64,000 nucleotides of DNA from Paenibacillus_AB hodogayensis (GTDB lineage: Bacteria; Bacillota; Bacilli; Paenibacillales; NBRC-103111): the NCBI RefSeq assembly GCF_039536325.1, contig NZ_BAAAYO010000014.1:310001-374000 (forward strand), written 5' to 3'. The position numbers and the translations under genes were made by a program. Shown piece after piece: positions 16,944 to 25,790 of this stretch. Numbering within the stretch: the first letter of the stretch is position 1; each line of letters starts with the position of its first letter. A model generated the notes under the pieces. That model did no database searches and was not told the DNA's origin. It saw only the letters and a program-made list of their open reading frames with translations.

Positions 16944-17798
16944 TCACGCCCCGCCCCAAATGCCCAAAACGACCACCCCGGCCGTAATCATCAAAGAAGT
17001 GAACAGCCGCCGCGGGCCTTGCTGCTCCTTAAGAATCCAAATGCCCATCGCCGTCCCGAATACGGTGCCGATCTCTCGCATCGGGGCGAGCTGGGCAACG
17101 GGCGCCAGCGACAAGGCAAGTAAAAACAGCAAATAGCCTCCCGGCGCCAAAATACCGCCAAGTATAATCGTTTTCCCGTTCGCGGCCCATTCTTGGCGAA
17201 TCCCGTTGGACCGGAAGGCAGCTACGCTTAGAGCAAGCATATTGCCTATATTGGAGGCCTCGTTCAATACGACGGCCGGAACATGATCGAGCGCAAGCTT
17301 ATCCACTACGATGTAACTGGCGATGCAAACGCCTACAGCCAGCGCCAGCAGCGGAGCGCGTAAGGTGCCGGAGCCGCTCCGGTCGAAACGGATACCGCTC
17401 AACAGCACGATGCCGCACACGATGAACGCGACCCCGCCCCAGCCATAGACCGATAACGGCTCACCGATGAGGAATACGCCCGCAAACGGTACGAGCAAAG
17501 GACTCGTTCCCCGCATAATCGGGTACACCTGCGACAAATCCCCGATCGAATAGGCGGCGGCCAGCAGAACGACATACAATCCGTGCAGCGCCATGGACGC
17601 CGCGACCAGCAAAGCCGTTTGGCCAGACCAGTGAACCGCGTCCAGCTCGACAATCGCCCACGGCAAGAAGACGACGACCGCAGTAAGCTGGCAAAACCAC
17701 AGAAAAACGTTTTTGTTCAAGCTTCTCTTCGTGTATAAATTCCAAACCGAATGAACGAAGCCCGAGCCGAGCACGAGCAAAACGGCTATTCCTGTCAT
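16944..17798 (-). CDS. EamA/DMT family transporter
   Basis: A 284-residue integral membrane protein with ten predicted hydrophobic helices arranged as two EamA repeats of about 140 residues. It belongs to the drug/metabolite transporter superfamily, whose members export amino acids, nucleosides or other metabolites across the cytoplasmic membrane. Helix-end motifs such as YPIMRGTSPLLVPFAGVFLI and the second-repeat counterpart LAPMREIGTVFGTAMGIWIL are characteristic. ATG at 17798 has AAGGGGG upstream; nine codons further upstream are open but unsupported. It stands alone, with no substrate clue in the neighbourhood. Confidence 0.88.
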   Translation of the reverse strand: MTGIAVLLVLGSGFVHSVWNLYTKRSLNKNVFLWFCQLTAVVVFLPWAIVELDAVHWSGQTALLVAASMALHGLYVVLLAAAYSIGDLSQVYPIMRGTSPLLVPFAGVFLIGEPLSVYGWGGVAFIVCGIVLLSGIRFDRSGSGTLRAPLLALAVGVCIASYIVVDKLALDHVPAVVLNEASNIGNMLALSVAAFRSNGIRQEWAANGKTIILGGILAPGGYLLFLLALSLAPVAQLAPMREIGTVFGTAMGIWILKEQQGPRRLFTSLMITAGVVVLGIWGGA

Positions 17799-17851
17799 AG
17801 AGGCCCCCTTTTTACGGGCCTGCATCCCTATCCCGTTTCGGCTTTGCCAAA

Positions 17852-17879
17852 TAAAAAAAGACGTCCCATCCGAGACATC
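17852..17879 (-). terminator. Intrinsic terminator after the ankyrin gene
   Basis: On the minus strand GATGTC...GACGTC form a short stem around TCGGATGG, followed by a run of seven T. It lies about 50 bases past the ankyrin gene stop. Confidence 0.7.
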
Positions 17880-17927
17880 CTTCTTTCCCTAGCGGTATTG
17901 TACCATGTTTCTTAGCGGCATTAAACT

Positions 17928-18449
17928 TTAAATTCCAGCGCCCCGTTCGCGCAAAAGCCCGGCAACGCTCCCGTTTCCTTGCTTCTGGGCAATGGACAGC
18001 GCCGTTCCGCCTCCTTGGGCAGCGGCGTTGACGTCCGCGCCGTGCTCGAGCAGCAGCCGGATCAGCTCGACGTTATCGTCATGAAAGGCGGCCGTATGCA
18101 CGCACGTATGGCCGTTGCTGTCGAACAGACGGGTATCCGCTCCCCGGTCCAGCAGCAGCCGAATGACTTCCATGTTTCGTTTACCGGCAATCGCCGCATG
18201 CAGCGCCGTGTTGGACGGGATGTACGAAACGGACGAACGGGAAACGGCATTCACGTCCGCGCCGTAATCAAGCAGCACCCGCACCGCTTCCTTATTGCCG
18301 AAATGGGCCGCGTAGCCGAGCGGCGTGAGTCCCTCGCCGTTTGCCGTGTTCGCGAGGCTCGACTCTTCGTCTAGCAATCGCTTCAGTTTCTCCGCGTCTC
18401 CCGATTGCGCCGCTCCGAACAGCTCGCCGATCTTTGCATTCAAGTCCAC
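17928..18449 (-). CDS. Ankyrin repeat protein
   Basis: About 173 residues made of four ankyrin repeats, visible as GLTPLGYAAHFGNKEAVRVL, TALHAAIAGKRNMEVIRLLL, HTCVHTAAFHDDNVELIRLL and TALSIAQKQGNGSVAGLL, each followed by the GAD loop (YGADVN, RGADTR, HGADVN). Such repeats are protein-binding modules; the partner is unknown. There is no signal peptide in the chosen form. The start is uncertain: GTG 18449 has GAGGGA nearby and gives a natural N-terminus, while the frame is open to 18644 with an ATG at 18524. A terminator follows. Confidence 0.75.
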   Translation of the reverse strand: MDLNAKIGELFGAAQSGDAEKLKRLLDEESSLANTANGEGLTPLGYAAHFGNKEAVRVLLDYGADVNAVSRSSVSYIPSNTALHAAIAGKRNMEVIRLLLDRGADTRLFDSNGHTCVHTAAFHDDNVELIRLLLEHGADVNAAAQGGGTALSIAQKQGNGSVAGLLRERGAGI

Positions 18450-18576
18450 TCCAAATCCCTCGCCTTCCAGAGTCGAATCCGCTTCTCGCGGGTTACGCCA
18501 CCATTGTATACCGCGACGGCGCATGTCCGCTTCCCGAAAATCCCTTTTTTGCCGATAACGCTCTTGGAGACAGCCG

Positions 18577-18759
18577 CTAATACCGGTTCTGATCCTTTTT
18601 CTCGTTAATGTAAATATCAAGCGCTTTAATGCCTCTGTGGGCAAGGCGAATGAATAATATCAAGCAATAGATCGAAAGCCCGATCAGAACGAGATAAATC
18701 AATACGCCGAACGAACTGAAAAAACTTAACATGCTAAAGCCTGCGCCTCCGGTGCTCAT
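18577..18759 (-). CDS. Small single-span membrane protein
   Basis: Sixty residues with a glycine-rich N-terminus (MSTGGAGF) and one strong hydrophobic helix (LIYLVLIGLSIYCLILFIRL), then a basic amphipathic tail (HRGIKALDIYINEKKDQ). An excellent AGGAGGG stands 7 bases before the ATG at 18759, which supports a real gene. I do not know a function; the HRGIKALDIYI tail suggests membrane-surface binding. Confidence 0.75.
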   Translation of the reverse strand: MSTGGAGFSMLSFFSSFGVLIYLVLIGLSIYCLILFIRLAHRGIKALDIYINEKKDQNRY

Positions 18760-18845
18760 GAACGCTCCCTCCTCTTCTTCTTTTTATGCATGTACGTTAG
18801 GACCACGCAAAAGTTTCACCGCATTGAATTCTGAAAAACTATTAT

Positions 18846-18860
18846 TTAGAATTATTATAA
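18846..18860 (+). promoter_or_regulatory. PerR box upstream of the catalase gene
   Basis: TTAGAATTATTATAA matches the PerR operator TTATAATNATTATAA at all but one defined position. A candidate TTGATG-N16-TATCAT promoter lies just downstream, so PerR would sit over or just upstream of the -35. Derepression by peroxide is expected, as for B. subtilis katA. Confidence 0.75.
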
Positions 18861-18941
18861 ATAAATATTGATGTTTTAGTAATACATGTTATCATAGAAT
18901 ATAGAAAAGCATCATATCTATCTGATGAGGTGATTATATTC

Positions 18942-20402
18942 ATGACTACCAATAAAAATAATCATTTAACGACAAGTTGGGGCGCTCCCGTAGGCGATAA
19001 TCAAAATTCGATGACAGCCGGTTCCCGCGGGCCGACCTTGATTCAGGACGTCCATCTGCTCGAGAAGCTGGCGCATTTCAACCGCGAGCGCGTGCCCGAG
19101 CGCGTCGTTCACGCCAAAGGCGCGGGTGCGCACGGCTATTTCGAGGTGACGAACGACTTGTCGGCCTATACGAAGGCGGACTTCTTGTCCGCGGTAGGCA
19201 AACGCACGCCCATGTTTATCCGCTTCTCCACGGTTGCGGGCGAGCTCGGCTCATCCGACACGGTGCGCGACCCGCGCGGCTTCGCGGTCAAGTTTTACAC
19301 CGAGGAAGGAAACTACGACCTGGTCGGCAACAATACGCCTGTCTTTTTCATTCGCGATGCGATCAAATTTCCCGATTTCATCCACACGCAGAAGCGCCAT
19401 CCGCAAACCCATTTGAAAAACCCGAATGCGGTATGGGATTTCTGGTCGCTCTCCCCCGAGTCGCTTCATCAGGTTACGATTCTGATGTCCGACCGCGGCA
19501 TCCCGGCTACGCTCCGGCATATGCACGGCTTCGGCAGCCATACGTTCAAGTGGGTCAATGCCGAGGGCAAGGCCGTCTGGGTGAAGTATCATTTCAAAAC
19601 CGAGCAAGGCGTTCGGAATCTCGATGTCGAACTGGCCGCCAAACTTGCGGGCGAGAACCCGGACTACCATACCGAGGATTTGTTCAACGCGATCGCGAGC
19701 GGCGACTTCCCTTCCTGGAAGCTGTGCGTGCAGATCATGCCGGTGGAGGACGCCGATACGTACCGGTTCGACCCGTTCGACGTTACGAAAGTATGGTCGC
19801 AAAAAGATTATCCGCTCATCGAGCTCGGACGCATGGTGCTGGACCGGAATCCGGACAATTATTTCGCCGAGGTCGAGCAGGCCACGTTCTCGCCGGGATC
19901 GTTCGTGCCAGGTATCGAAGCATCGCCGGACAAAATGCTGCAAGGGCGCCTGTTCGCTTACGCCGATGCGCACCGGTACCGGGTCGGCGCCAACCATAAT
20001 GCGCTGCCGATCAACCGGCCCAAAGCGGAAACGAACCATTACCAGCGCGACGGACAAATGCGCTTCGACGGCAACGGCGGCGGAGCTGTTTATTACGAGC
20101 CGAACAGCTACGGCGGACCAACCGAGTCCCCTGCACACAGGACGGCGCCGTTCGAAATATCCGGCACGGCCGATAGCGTCGCTTACGACCACCATGACCA
20201 TTATACGCAGGCAGGCGACCTGTACCGGCTGATGAGCGAGGACGAGCGCGGCCGTCTTGTCCGCAACATCGTCGGCGCGATGAAGCCGGTGGAACGAGAC
20301 GAGATCAAGCTGCGCCAAATCGCCCATTTCTACAAAGCTGATCCGGAGTACGGAACCGGTGTAGCCGAAGGGCTCGGGCTGCCTGTGCCGAAAGACGAAT
20401 AA
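18942..20402 (+). CDS. katA: Catalase, monofunctional haem type
   Basis: A 486-residue small-subunit (clade 3) catalase that dismutates hydrogen peroxide in the cytoplasm. Visible active-site features are RVVHAKGAGAHG with the distal histidine, GNNTPVFFIRDAIKFPDFIH with the conserved asparagine, and RLFAYADAHRYRVGANH with the proximal haem-ligating tyrosine. Length agrees with B. subtilis KatA (483). ATG at 18942 is preceded by GAGGTGATT; the GTG at 18930 falls in that ribosome binding site. A PerR box upstream predicts peroxide induction, and a perfect terminator follows. Confidence 0.97.
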   Translation: MTTNKNNHLTTSWGAPVGDNQNSMTAGSRGPTLIQDVHLLEKLAHFNRERVPERVVHAKGAGAHGYFEVTNDLSAYTKADFLSAVGKRTPMFIRFSTVAGELGSSDTVRDPRGFAVKFYTEEGNYDLVGNNTPVFFIRDAIKFPDFIHTQKRHPQTHLKNPNAVWDFWSLSPESLHQVTILMSDRGIPATLRHMHGFGSHTFKWVNAEGKAVWVKYHFKTEQGVRNLDVELAAKLAGENPDYHTEDLFNAIASGDFPSWKLCVQIMPVEDADTYRFDPFDVTKVWSQKDYPLIELGRMVLDRNPDNYFAEVEQATFSPGSFVPGIEASPDKMLQGRLFAYADAHRYRVGANHNALPINRPKAETNHYQRDGQMRFDGNGGGAVYYEPNSYGGPTESPAHRTAPFEISGTADSVAYDHHDHYTQAGDLYRLMSEDERGRLVRNIVGAMKPVERDEIKLRQIAHFYKADPEYGTGVAEGLGLPVPKDE

Positions 20403-20412
20403 ACCAATATCG

Positions 20413-20446
20413 AAGCTTTGGACTTTGCGGTCCAAAGCTTTTTTGT
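20413..20446 (+). terminator. Intrinsic terminator after katA
   Basis: AAGCTTTGGAC and GTCCAAAGCTT form a perfect 11-bp stem (20413-20440) followed by TTTTTG. Confidence 0.93.
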
Positions 20447-20585
20447 TTCAAGAGAGCTCGTCGTCTTGGCGTTTTCCGTTCGACCTTCGCCGAAAAAGCC
20501 CCTGGCGTCATTCTCTTGTAGGCGAATGACTCCGGAGCTAAGGCGGGCCTGGACGCGTCGACCTGCAACGGCCGGTTTTCGGTCG

Positions 20586-20801
20586 TTATACGCCTGTCCT
20601 TCTTTTTTGGTTATTCGGCTTTTTGTTGATCTGGCTCTTCATCTGCTTGACATCCGTCGTATGATGGCCGCTTTGCAGATCCTTCGACTGGTGCTGCTCC
20701 TGCTTTTTCTGCGCCAGCTTCCGCTTCATGGCCTCGGCCAGCGAGATTTTGCGCGGCTCCTCCGCCGTTCCGGTTTCCGGCTTATCGATCGATTCCGACA
20801 T
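20586..20801 (-). CDS. Small hydrophilic protein of unknown function
   Basis: A 71-residue, highly charged, probably disordered protein (SLAEAMKRKLAQKKQEQHQ, then a Lys/Asn/Gln-rich tail QINKKPNNQKRRTGV). ATG at 20801 is chosen since GAGGTGA sits 8 bases upstream; the GTG at 20813 would overlap that site. There are no membrane segments or known motif. Its composition recalls small nucleic-acid-binding or spore-associated peptides, but that is only an impression. Confidence 0.6.
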   Translation of the reverse strand: MSESIDKPETGTAEEPRKISLAEAMKRKLAQKKQEQHQSKDLQSGHHTTDVKQMKSQINKKPNNQKRRTGV

Positions 20802-21088
20802 CGGTTCATTCACCTCGGCTTTCTTTGTCCATTCCCGATTCTCATCTTACCACACCGGAGGCAAGCTTGAAATGGATGGCGGATAAGCCCTCCCGAAGAG
20901 GCAGAACGGCAAGCTTAAGACCTACATTCGCATTATTAGAAAAATAGGTATTTAGAATTAATAATTTTCATAATTTTAGGCGAAATAGTCTTTTTTACAT
21001 AGAAAAACATATCCGTATCCAGTATAATCAGGTGGAGAAATCCTTCAATCGAGGAATTCCAATTATACAGACAAGGGAGAGATGGTTT

Positions 21089-22147
21089 GTGCGCAAGAGC
21101 TTGAAAAGGATGTCGGCCCTTCTGGTTGTGGCGATGGTCCTTTCCGCATTCGCTTCCGCCGCCGCGTTCGCTGCCGATGCTGCAGTGCGGGCAGGCGAGG
21201 AGAAAACGATCAAGACTGTTCAAGGCGGGGAAGTTTCCCTGACTAATATTTTGAAAGAAATTTCGTTCACCGACGAAGGCGCTGGAGTAGGAGACATCCT
21301 TTACGTTTCCGAAGGACCCGTAACGATCGTCGTCAAAGACAAGAAGGCTCCGGCACAGCTTAGCTACTTTCCGGATGCCAAGCTCGACAAAGACTTTTTC
21401 GATATCGGCGAAGTTCATGAACGCATGGAAATGAGCAATAACACCATCACCATCAGCAAACCGGGCTACTACGGCGGACATGCGCAGTTCGGCGAGGACT
21501 ATTCTCCGGATTCGGTTGCGCAATTCGCCATTCAAATCGTCGCCCGTGGAATGGATGGCGTGAAGCCGGAAGAAAAGGCCGAGCCGAAAAACGATAAAGC
21601 CGTCGAAACGAAACCGGAAAACAAGACGGACGCTGCTCCGGCAAAGCAGGAGAATAAGCCTGATCCTACGTCGGCTGAAAAGCCTACCGAAAAACCAGCC
21701 GGCAAGCCGGAAATCGCCGCCGCCCTCCCGACCGCTGCCAAAGTGCTCGTGAATGGCAAAGAAACCGCGTTCGAGGCGTATACGATTAACGGCAATAATT
21801 ACTTCAAGCTGCGCGACCTGGCCATGGCCGTCAACGGCACGGACAAGCCGTTTCAAGTCGGCTGGAACGACGCGAAGAACGCCATCAGCCTGGAAACGGG
21901 CAAAGCTTATACGCCTGCCGGCGGAGAGCTTGCCGTGTCCGCCAATCCGGCACCGGCCGATGCGGTCACCACCGGCTCCACCATCTACCTGGACGGCAAA
22001 GAAGTTCCGTTTACTGCCTACAACATTAACGGCAACAACTATTTCAAGCTGCGCGATATCGCCAAAGCCATCAACTTCGGCGTGACGTGGGACGGCAAAG
22101 CCAATCAGATCGGCATCGATACGAAGTTGGTTTACACGGAAGAGTAG
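21089..22147 (+). CDS. Secreted protein with two stalk (copper amine oxidase N-like) repeats
   Basis: A 352-residue exported protein. GTG at 21089 follows GGGAG and starts a signal peptide (RKSLKRMSALLVVAMVLSAF, cleavage after AFA). An N-terminal domain of about 130 residues is unrecognised; a Lys/Glu/Pro-rich linker (about 165-210) follows. Two C-terminal repeats then share INGNNYFKLRD (VNGKETAFEAYTINGNNY around 217 and LDGKEVPFTAYNINGNNY around 299). These are the copper-amine-oxidase N-like 'stalk' modules common in Paenibacillus secreted proteins, thought to be cell-wall or envelope associated. A TATAAT lies about 65 bases upstream and a strong terminator follows. Confidence 0.8.
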   Translation: MRKSLKRMSALLVVAMVLSAFASAAAFAADAAVRAGEEKTIKTVQGGEVSLTNILKEISFTDEGAGVGDILYVSEGPVTIVVKDKKAPAQLSYFPDAKLDKDFFDIGEVHERMEMSNNTITISKPGYYGGHAQFGEDYSPDSVAQFAIQIVARGMDGVKPEEKAEPKNDKAVETKPENKTDAAPAKQENKPDPTSAEKPTEKPAGKPEIAAALPTAAKVLVNGKETAFEAYTINGNNYFKLRDLAMAVNGTDKPFQVGWNDAKNAISLETGKAYTPAGGELAVSANPAPADAVTTGSTIYLDGKEVPFTAYNINGNNYFKLRDIAKAINFGVTWDGKANQIGIDTKLVYTEE

Positions 22148-22151
22148 AACA

Positions 22152-22195
22152 AAGAGCGGGACGACAACCATCATTGTCGTCCCGCTCTTCTTCTA
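22152..22195. terminator. Strong, probably bidirectional terminator
   Basis: AAGAGCGGGACGACAA (22152-22167) and its exact complement (22174-22189) form a perfect 16-bp stem followed by CTTCTTC. It separates the stalk-domain gene from the convergent end of the carbohydrate operon. Confidence 0.88.
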
Positions 22196-22232
22196 TTCGT
22201 TCCCGTTGCTTTCAGGGCATAACCAGCTACGT

Positions 22233-23507
22233 CTACGCCTTGGGCAGATGGCCCTCATCATCGAAATGCCATTCCCCCGGCTCCGCCAATACTTCGATAT
22301 CCGGGTGTTGGCGGGCTTCGTCCAGCATGGCGGCGGATATCTGAATGTCGCCCAGATGGAGCGTGTCGCGGATCCGCACGAGACGGCAGGTCGTATAATC
22401 GAATATATTGCACGTCTTGACCGCAGCCTTGATCGCATAATAATCGTTTTCCAGCGTGGTCGATATGTTGCAAGGCAAGCATACGGTCGAGGTCAGGCCG
22501 TTGGCGTACGTCGCCTCCGCGCTCATCTTGTCGACCATGCGGCGCGTCGTAAAGTCGGAAAGCCCGATCCCCGCGGCATTGCCCTTGGATTCGGGCGTCA
22601 GGTCTAGCGCCACGATCTTGGTGACATCCGGCCCGCCGTAAGCATAAGGGGTCGGGAAGCGCCCGGTCACATTCGGGTCCATCCCGTCGCCGCTAATGTT
22701 TTTGCCTATCCAGTCGATAACCAGTACGTCGATTTGCCCAAACAGCAGCTTCGGAATGCGTTCCTTCGCCTCCACGAGCAGTTCCCGCTCCCGCTCCTCC
22801 ACCCGCTCGATCGGAAGCGCTTCGATGAGGCACGTCTGATCGTACGCATTCTCCACGATCGCGATGCCGAAGACGATCGGCAGCTTGCGCATCAGAATGC
22901 GGGCCGCGTTCGGCATATTGACGGCCATATGCTTGAAGCCGAGCTGATGGATCGCTTCGGCTCCCTTCTGCTTGCCGAGACCGACGGCGATCATCTTCAT
23001 GACGCCGCTCTCGTACGGCCCGCGGAAGGCGGTATGCGGCTTGATCCGGTTAATGACGACGATGGCGTCGGCTTCCATGGCGAAGCGGTCGACATAGACG
23101 GGCAGGCCGTTGTCGAGCGTATCGATCACGACGACTTCCATCGAAGCCAGAATCGGCACCAGCATCGTCGCCTCCGTAATGCCGAGCTGCTTCAGGATAT
23201 CGACCTGCCCTTCGGCGGTCGCGCCGCCATGGCTGCCCATGCACGGAACGATAAACGGTATCGCCCCGGCGTCCTTGATCCGGTCGAGCGTTGTTTTGAC
23301 GATCAGCGCCAAATTTTGAATGCCCCGGCTTCCGACCGCGACGGCAACCCGCTGGCCCGGCTTCAGCCGGTCGAGCGTCCCCGGCCTCTCCAGTTCCCGG
23401 CGCACATGGCCGCGAATGTCGTCAATCCGGGTGTCGTCGAATTTTTGCCGAATCAACGCCATCGGCGGCAGCGGAATCGGCTCCAGCAGCTTGCGGATGA
23501 TGCTCAT
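22233..23507 (-). CDS. LarA-like (lactate racemase domain, DUF2088) protein
   Basis: A 424-residue cytoplasmic protein, the same length as the nickel-pincer lactate racemase LarA. It shows a LarA_N-like architecture: VAVAVGSRGIQNLALIVKTT, GAIPFIVPCMGSHGGATAEG, ADAIVVINRIKPHTAF, and SGVMKMIAVGLGKQKGAEAI with candidate cofactor-binding lysines and histidines. LarA homologues racemise or epimerise 2-hydroxy acids. Here it is the last gene of a carbohydrate operon; its ATG overlaps the upstream stop in ATGA. A sugar-acid epimerase role is therefore plausible but inferred. No larB, larC or larE genes for the cofactor are in the window. Confidence 0.7.
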   Translation of the reverse strand: MSIIRKLLEPIPLPPMALIRQKFDDTRIDDIRGHVRRELERPGTLDRLKPGQRVAVAVGSRGIQNLALIVKTTLDRIKDAGAIPFIVPCMGSHGGATAEGQVDILKQLGITEATMLVPILASMEVVVIDTLDNGLPVYVDRFAMEADAIVVINRIKPHTAFRGPYESGVMKMIAVGLGKQKGAEAIHQLGFKHMAVNMPNAARILMRKLPIVFGIAIVENAYDQTCLIEALPIERVEERERELLVEAKERIPKLLFGQIDVLVIDWIGKNISGDGMDPNVTGRFPTPYAYGGPDVTKIVALDLTPESKGNAAGIGLSDFTTRRMVDKMSAEATYANGLTSTVCLPCNISTTLENDYYAIKAAVKTCNIFDYTTCRLVRIRDTLHLGDIQISAAMLDEARQHPDIEVLAEPGEWHFDDEGHLPKA

Positions 23508-24844
23508 GCCTGTAACGCCTCCATTCCGGGACCGTTTTTCATCCGATCCAGCAGCTCGATGATCAAAATTACGTTGCGGATAATATGGTACGGGTCTTTA
23601 ACCGGCAGCGCGACGACCTTATCGATCGGCTCGCCGTTGCGCCGGCGGATCTGAATCCATTCCCCGACCCGTTCGTCCGGATGCGGAAACGTGCGGAACG
23701 TATAGTCGTGAATGGCGCGATAGTCGGTAAGCAACCGTTCGTCCCCGGTCAAGCTGTAGCCGAGCATCGTCGTGTACAGCGCCTCCGAATGGACCCACCA
23801 CAGCTTGTTGTCCCAGTTTTGCCCGATTTGTCCGACCATGCCCGTATGCTCGATGCCGCTGCGGTCTCCCCGCGGCTGCCCGCCGTCCCGGTCCACGAAC
23901 AGCAGCAGGCCTCCGTATTCGTCGTCCCAGCCGAGCTCCACCATCTTCTTGGCCGTCCGGACCGCTTTTCCGATATAAGGCTCCATCCCGAGCTTCATAG
24001 CCGCATGGATGACGAACCACATATCCTCGATGGAATGGCCTGGATTGCAATAACGACCCAGCAGCGAGTCGACCCGGGAGCGGTCGGCGCCGATCATTTC
24101 GTTCAGCACCCCGTCCGTATCGACAAAATGGTCCATAATTTCCTGCAAAAACATCCTCATGTTGCCGCGCAGCCATTCCGTCGTATCGCTTTCGGCCGTC
24201 CCGCTCTCCGCTCCCCCGCTTGCGGTCCCGAGGGCTTCTTCGGCCTCCAGCAGCTCCTGAGTCACATTAAGCAGAATCATCGGAATGTTGTGCGAACGGT
24301 ACCCGTCCGGTGTCGGATAAGGCGCCATTTCGTATTGCCCGCTTTCGATCCGTCCGATAATCGAGCGGTACAGTGTCCGCGCAAAGCTCAGGCTGTCCGC
24401 ACTGTCTGCCGTCGCGGCATATTTGGCCAATCCGGCCACGACGAAGCAGTCGGCGAAGATGCTGGAATCGTACCGCTCGTTCGGGGGATTGAGCTTCGGA
24501 TCACCCGTCCGCTCCATGACGAACGCGCAATTTCCGTTGTCGAGCAAGCAATGGTCCATCAGAAACTTCGCGCCGCTTTCGGCCAGCTTCAGGAAACGGT
24601 CCCGTTCCCCGCTGTCGAAGGTGTCCGTGCTCATGGAGGCCAGCTTCGCGTACATCCAGACGAACCGGCCTTGCGACCACGTATATTTATCCGTGGAGAC
24701 GAGCTTCTCCCCCGTATTGTCGTAGCAGTTGAAGTACCCGCCGTGCTCCTCGTCCGAAGAGCGCAGCCAGAACGGCAGCAGCACCCGCTTCAGATGGTCT
24801 TCGTAAAAAACGCGCAAGCTTCCCGCATCCCAAGTTTCGCTCAT
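23504..24844 (-). CDS. AGE (N-acylglucosamine 2-epimerase) family protein
   Basis: A 446-residue alpha/alpha-barrel protein of the AGE superfamily, which interconverts epimers or aldose/ketose pairs such as N-acetylglucosamine/N-acetylmannosamine, mannose/fructose or cellobiose/epilactose-type sugars. Supporting stretches are LPFWLRSSDEEHGGYFNCYD, TWSQGRFVWMYAKLAS, NPGHSIEDMWFVIHAAMKLG and KLWWVHSEALYTTMLGYSLT, containing the conserved Arg and His residues lining the barrel. It is thirteen bases from the gene upstream and coupled by ATGA to the LarA-like gene. It is probably an intracellular sugar isomerase of the imported substrate's pathway; the substrate is not identifiable. Confidence 0.85.
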   Translation of the reverse strand: MSETWDAGSLRVFYEDHLKRVLLPFWLRSSDEEHGGYFNCYDNTGEKLVSTDKYTWSQGRFVWMYAKLASMSTDTFDSGERDRFLKLAESGAKFLMDHCLLDNGNCAFVMERTGDPKLNPPNERYDSSIFADCFVVAGLAKYAATADSADSLSFARTLYRSIIGRIESGQYEMAPYPTPDGYRSHNIPMILLNVTQELLEAEEALGTASGGAESGTAESDTTEWLRGNMRMFLQEIMDHFVDTDGVLNEMIGADRSRVDSLLGRYCNPGHSIEDMWFVIHAAMKLGMEPYIGKAVRTAKKMVELGWDDEYGGLLLFVDRDGGQPRGDRSGIEHTGMVGQIGQNWDNKLWWVHSEALYTTMLGYSLTGDERLLTDYRAIHDYTFRTFPHPDERVGEWIQIRRRNGEPIDKVVALPVKDPYHIIRNVILIIELLDRMKNGPGMEALQA

Positions 24845-24856
24845 ACCCGACTCTCC

Positions 24857-25726
24857 TTATTCCGTACCCATCATATCCCGAACGACGCGAGCCATTTCCG
24901 AGCAATCGTTGGCCCCGTAGCCTTGCTGGTGCCCGATGCGCAGCAAATTCAAGCCCCCGTCCAGAACAAAGGACGGAAATTGATGTTCGTCGAACAGCTT
25001 CTTCACGTATGACAAATCTTTCAAAGCCAAATCGAGGGCGAATGAAGGGTCGTACGTTTTGTTGACGATTTTCGCCGCATTGCTTTGATACATCGCGCAG
25101 TTGACCCCGCTGTTGCCGATAATCTCGAACAGCTTGCCGGTATCGAAGCCCAGCTTCTCCGCCAGCGGGAATATTTCCGAATACAACGCGATGTACATGA
25201 TCGACAAATAGTTGTTGGCCAGCTTGGCGATATTGCCCGCGCCCGGTCCCCCGATATGATGAACGCCGCGGGAAGCGAACGTGAGAATGATCGGCTCGCA
25301 TTGGGCGAACGTCTCCTCGTCCCCGCCGAAGGTGACGATCAAGCTACCTTGCTCGGCATGCATCGGCGTACCGGTCAGCGAGGCGTCGGCGAACTGTCCG
25401 CCGGCCGCTTTGACCTGCGCATGCAGCTTGCCGGAAGACAGCGGGTAGCTGGTACTGAGGTCGACGATCGTCTTCCCCGATACGCCCCGCGCGATAAACT
25501 GTTCCACGACCTCTTCCACCTGCGGCGATCCCGGCAGCGACAGGAAGACGACGTCGCTTGCATCCAGCACGTCCCCGACGGTTGCCGCGACAGCCGCATT
25601 GTCCGCGAACGGACGGGTGTTGTTCTCATTAATATCAAATACGGTCATGGCATAGCCGCCCTCAAGCAGTTGACGGCAAATGCCGCTCCCCATTCTCCCC
25701 AAACCAATGAAACCGATCGTTGTCAT
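24857..25726 (-). CDS. Beta-hydroxyacid dehydrogenase (3-hydroxyisobutyrate dehydrogenase family)
   Basis: A 289-residue NAD(P)-dependent dehydrogenase of the tartronate semialdehyde reductase / 3-hydroxyisobutyrate dehydrogenase family. It has the N-terminal Rossmann motif IGFIGLGRMGSGICRQLLEG, the substrate-binding signature ASLTGTPMHAEQGSLIVTFG (normally DAPVSGG, so atypical here), and the catalytic lysine helix GAGNIAKLANNYLSIMYIAL. Length is typical. It is the fifth gene of the carbohydrate operon, between the binding protein and the AGE-family gene, which suggests oxidation or reduction of a sugar acid or semialdehyde. The divergent substrate motif warns against naming a specific substrate. 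Confidence 0.85.
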   Translation of the reverse strand: MTTIGFIGLGRMGSGICRQLLEGGYAMTVFDINENNTRPFADNAAVAATVGDVLDASDVVFLSLPGSPQVEEVVEQFIARGVSGKTIVDLSTSYPLSSGKLHAQVKAAGGQFADASLTGTPMHAEQGSLIVTFGGDEETFAQCEPIILTFASRGVHHIGGPGAGNIAKLANNYLSIMYIALYSEIFPLAEKLGFDTGKLFEIIGNSGVNCAMYQSNAAKIVNKTYDPSFALDLALKDLSYVKKLFDEHQFPSFVLDGGLNLLRIGHQQGYGANDCSEMARVVRDMMGTE

Positions 25727-25790
25727 ATCGTCCGTTCCTTCCTTCTCCGAATAATAGGGGGCGGTCGATTCTCGCCGCCCCCGGTAGACG

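Noticed and set aside
20949..20975. TATTTAGAATTA upstream of the stalk-domain gene, identical to 12 bases of the katA PerR box region
   Set aside because: The second half of the PerR box is not present (about nine of fourteen defined positions match), so a PerR site is not supported.
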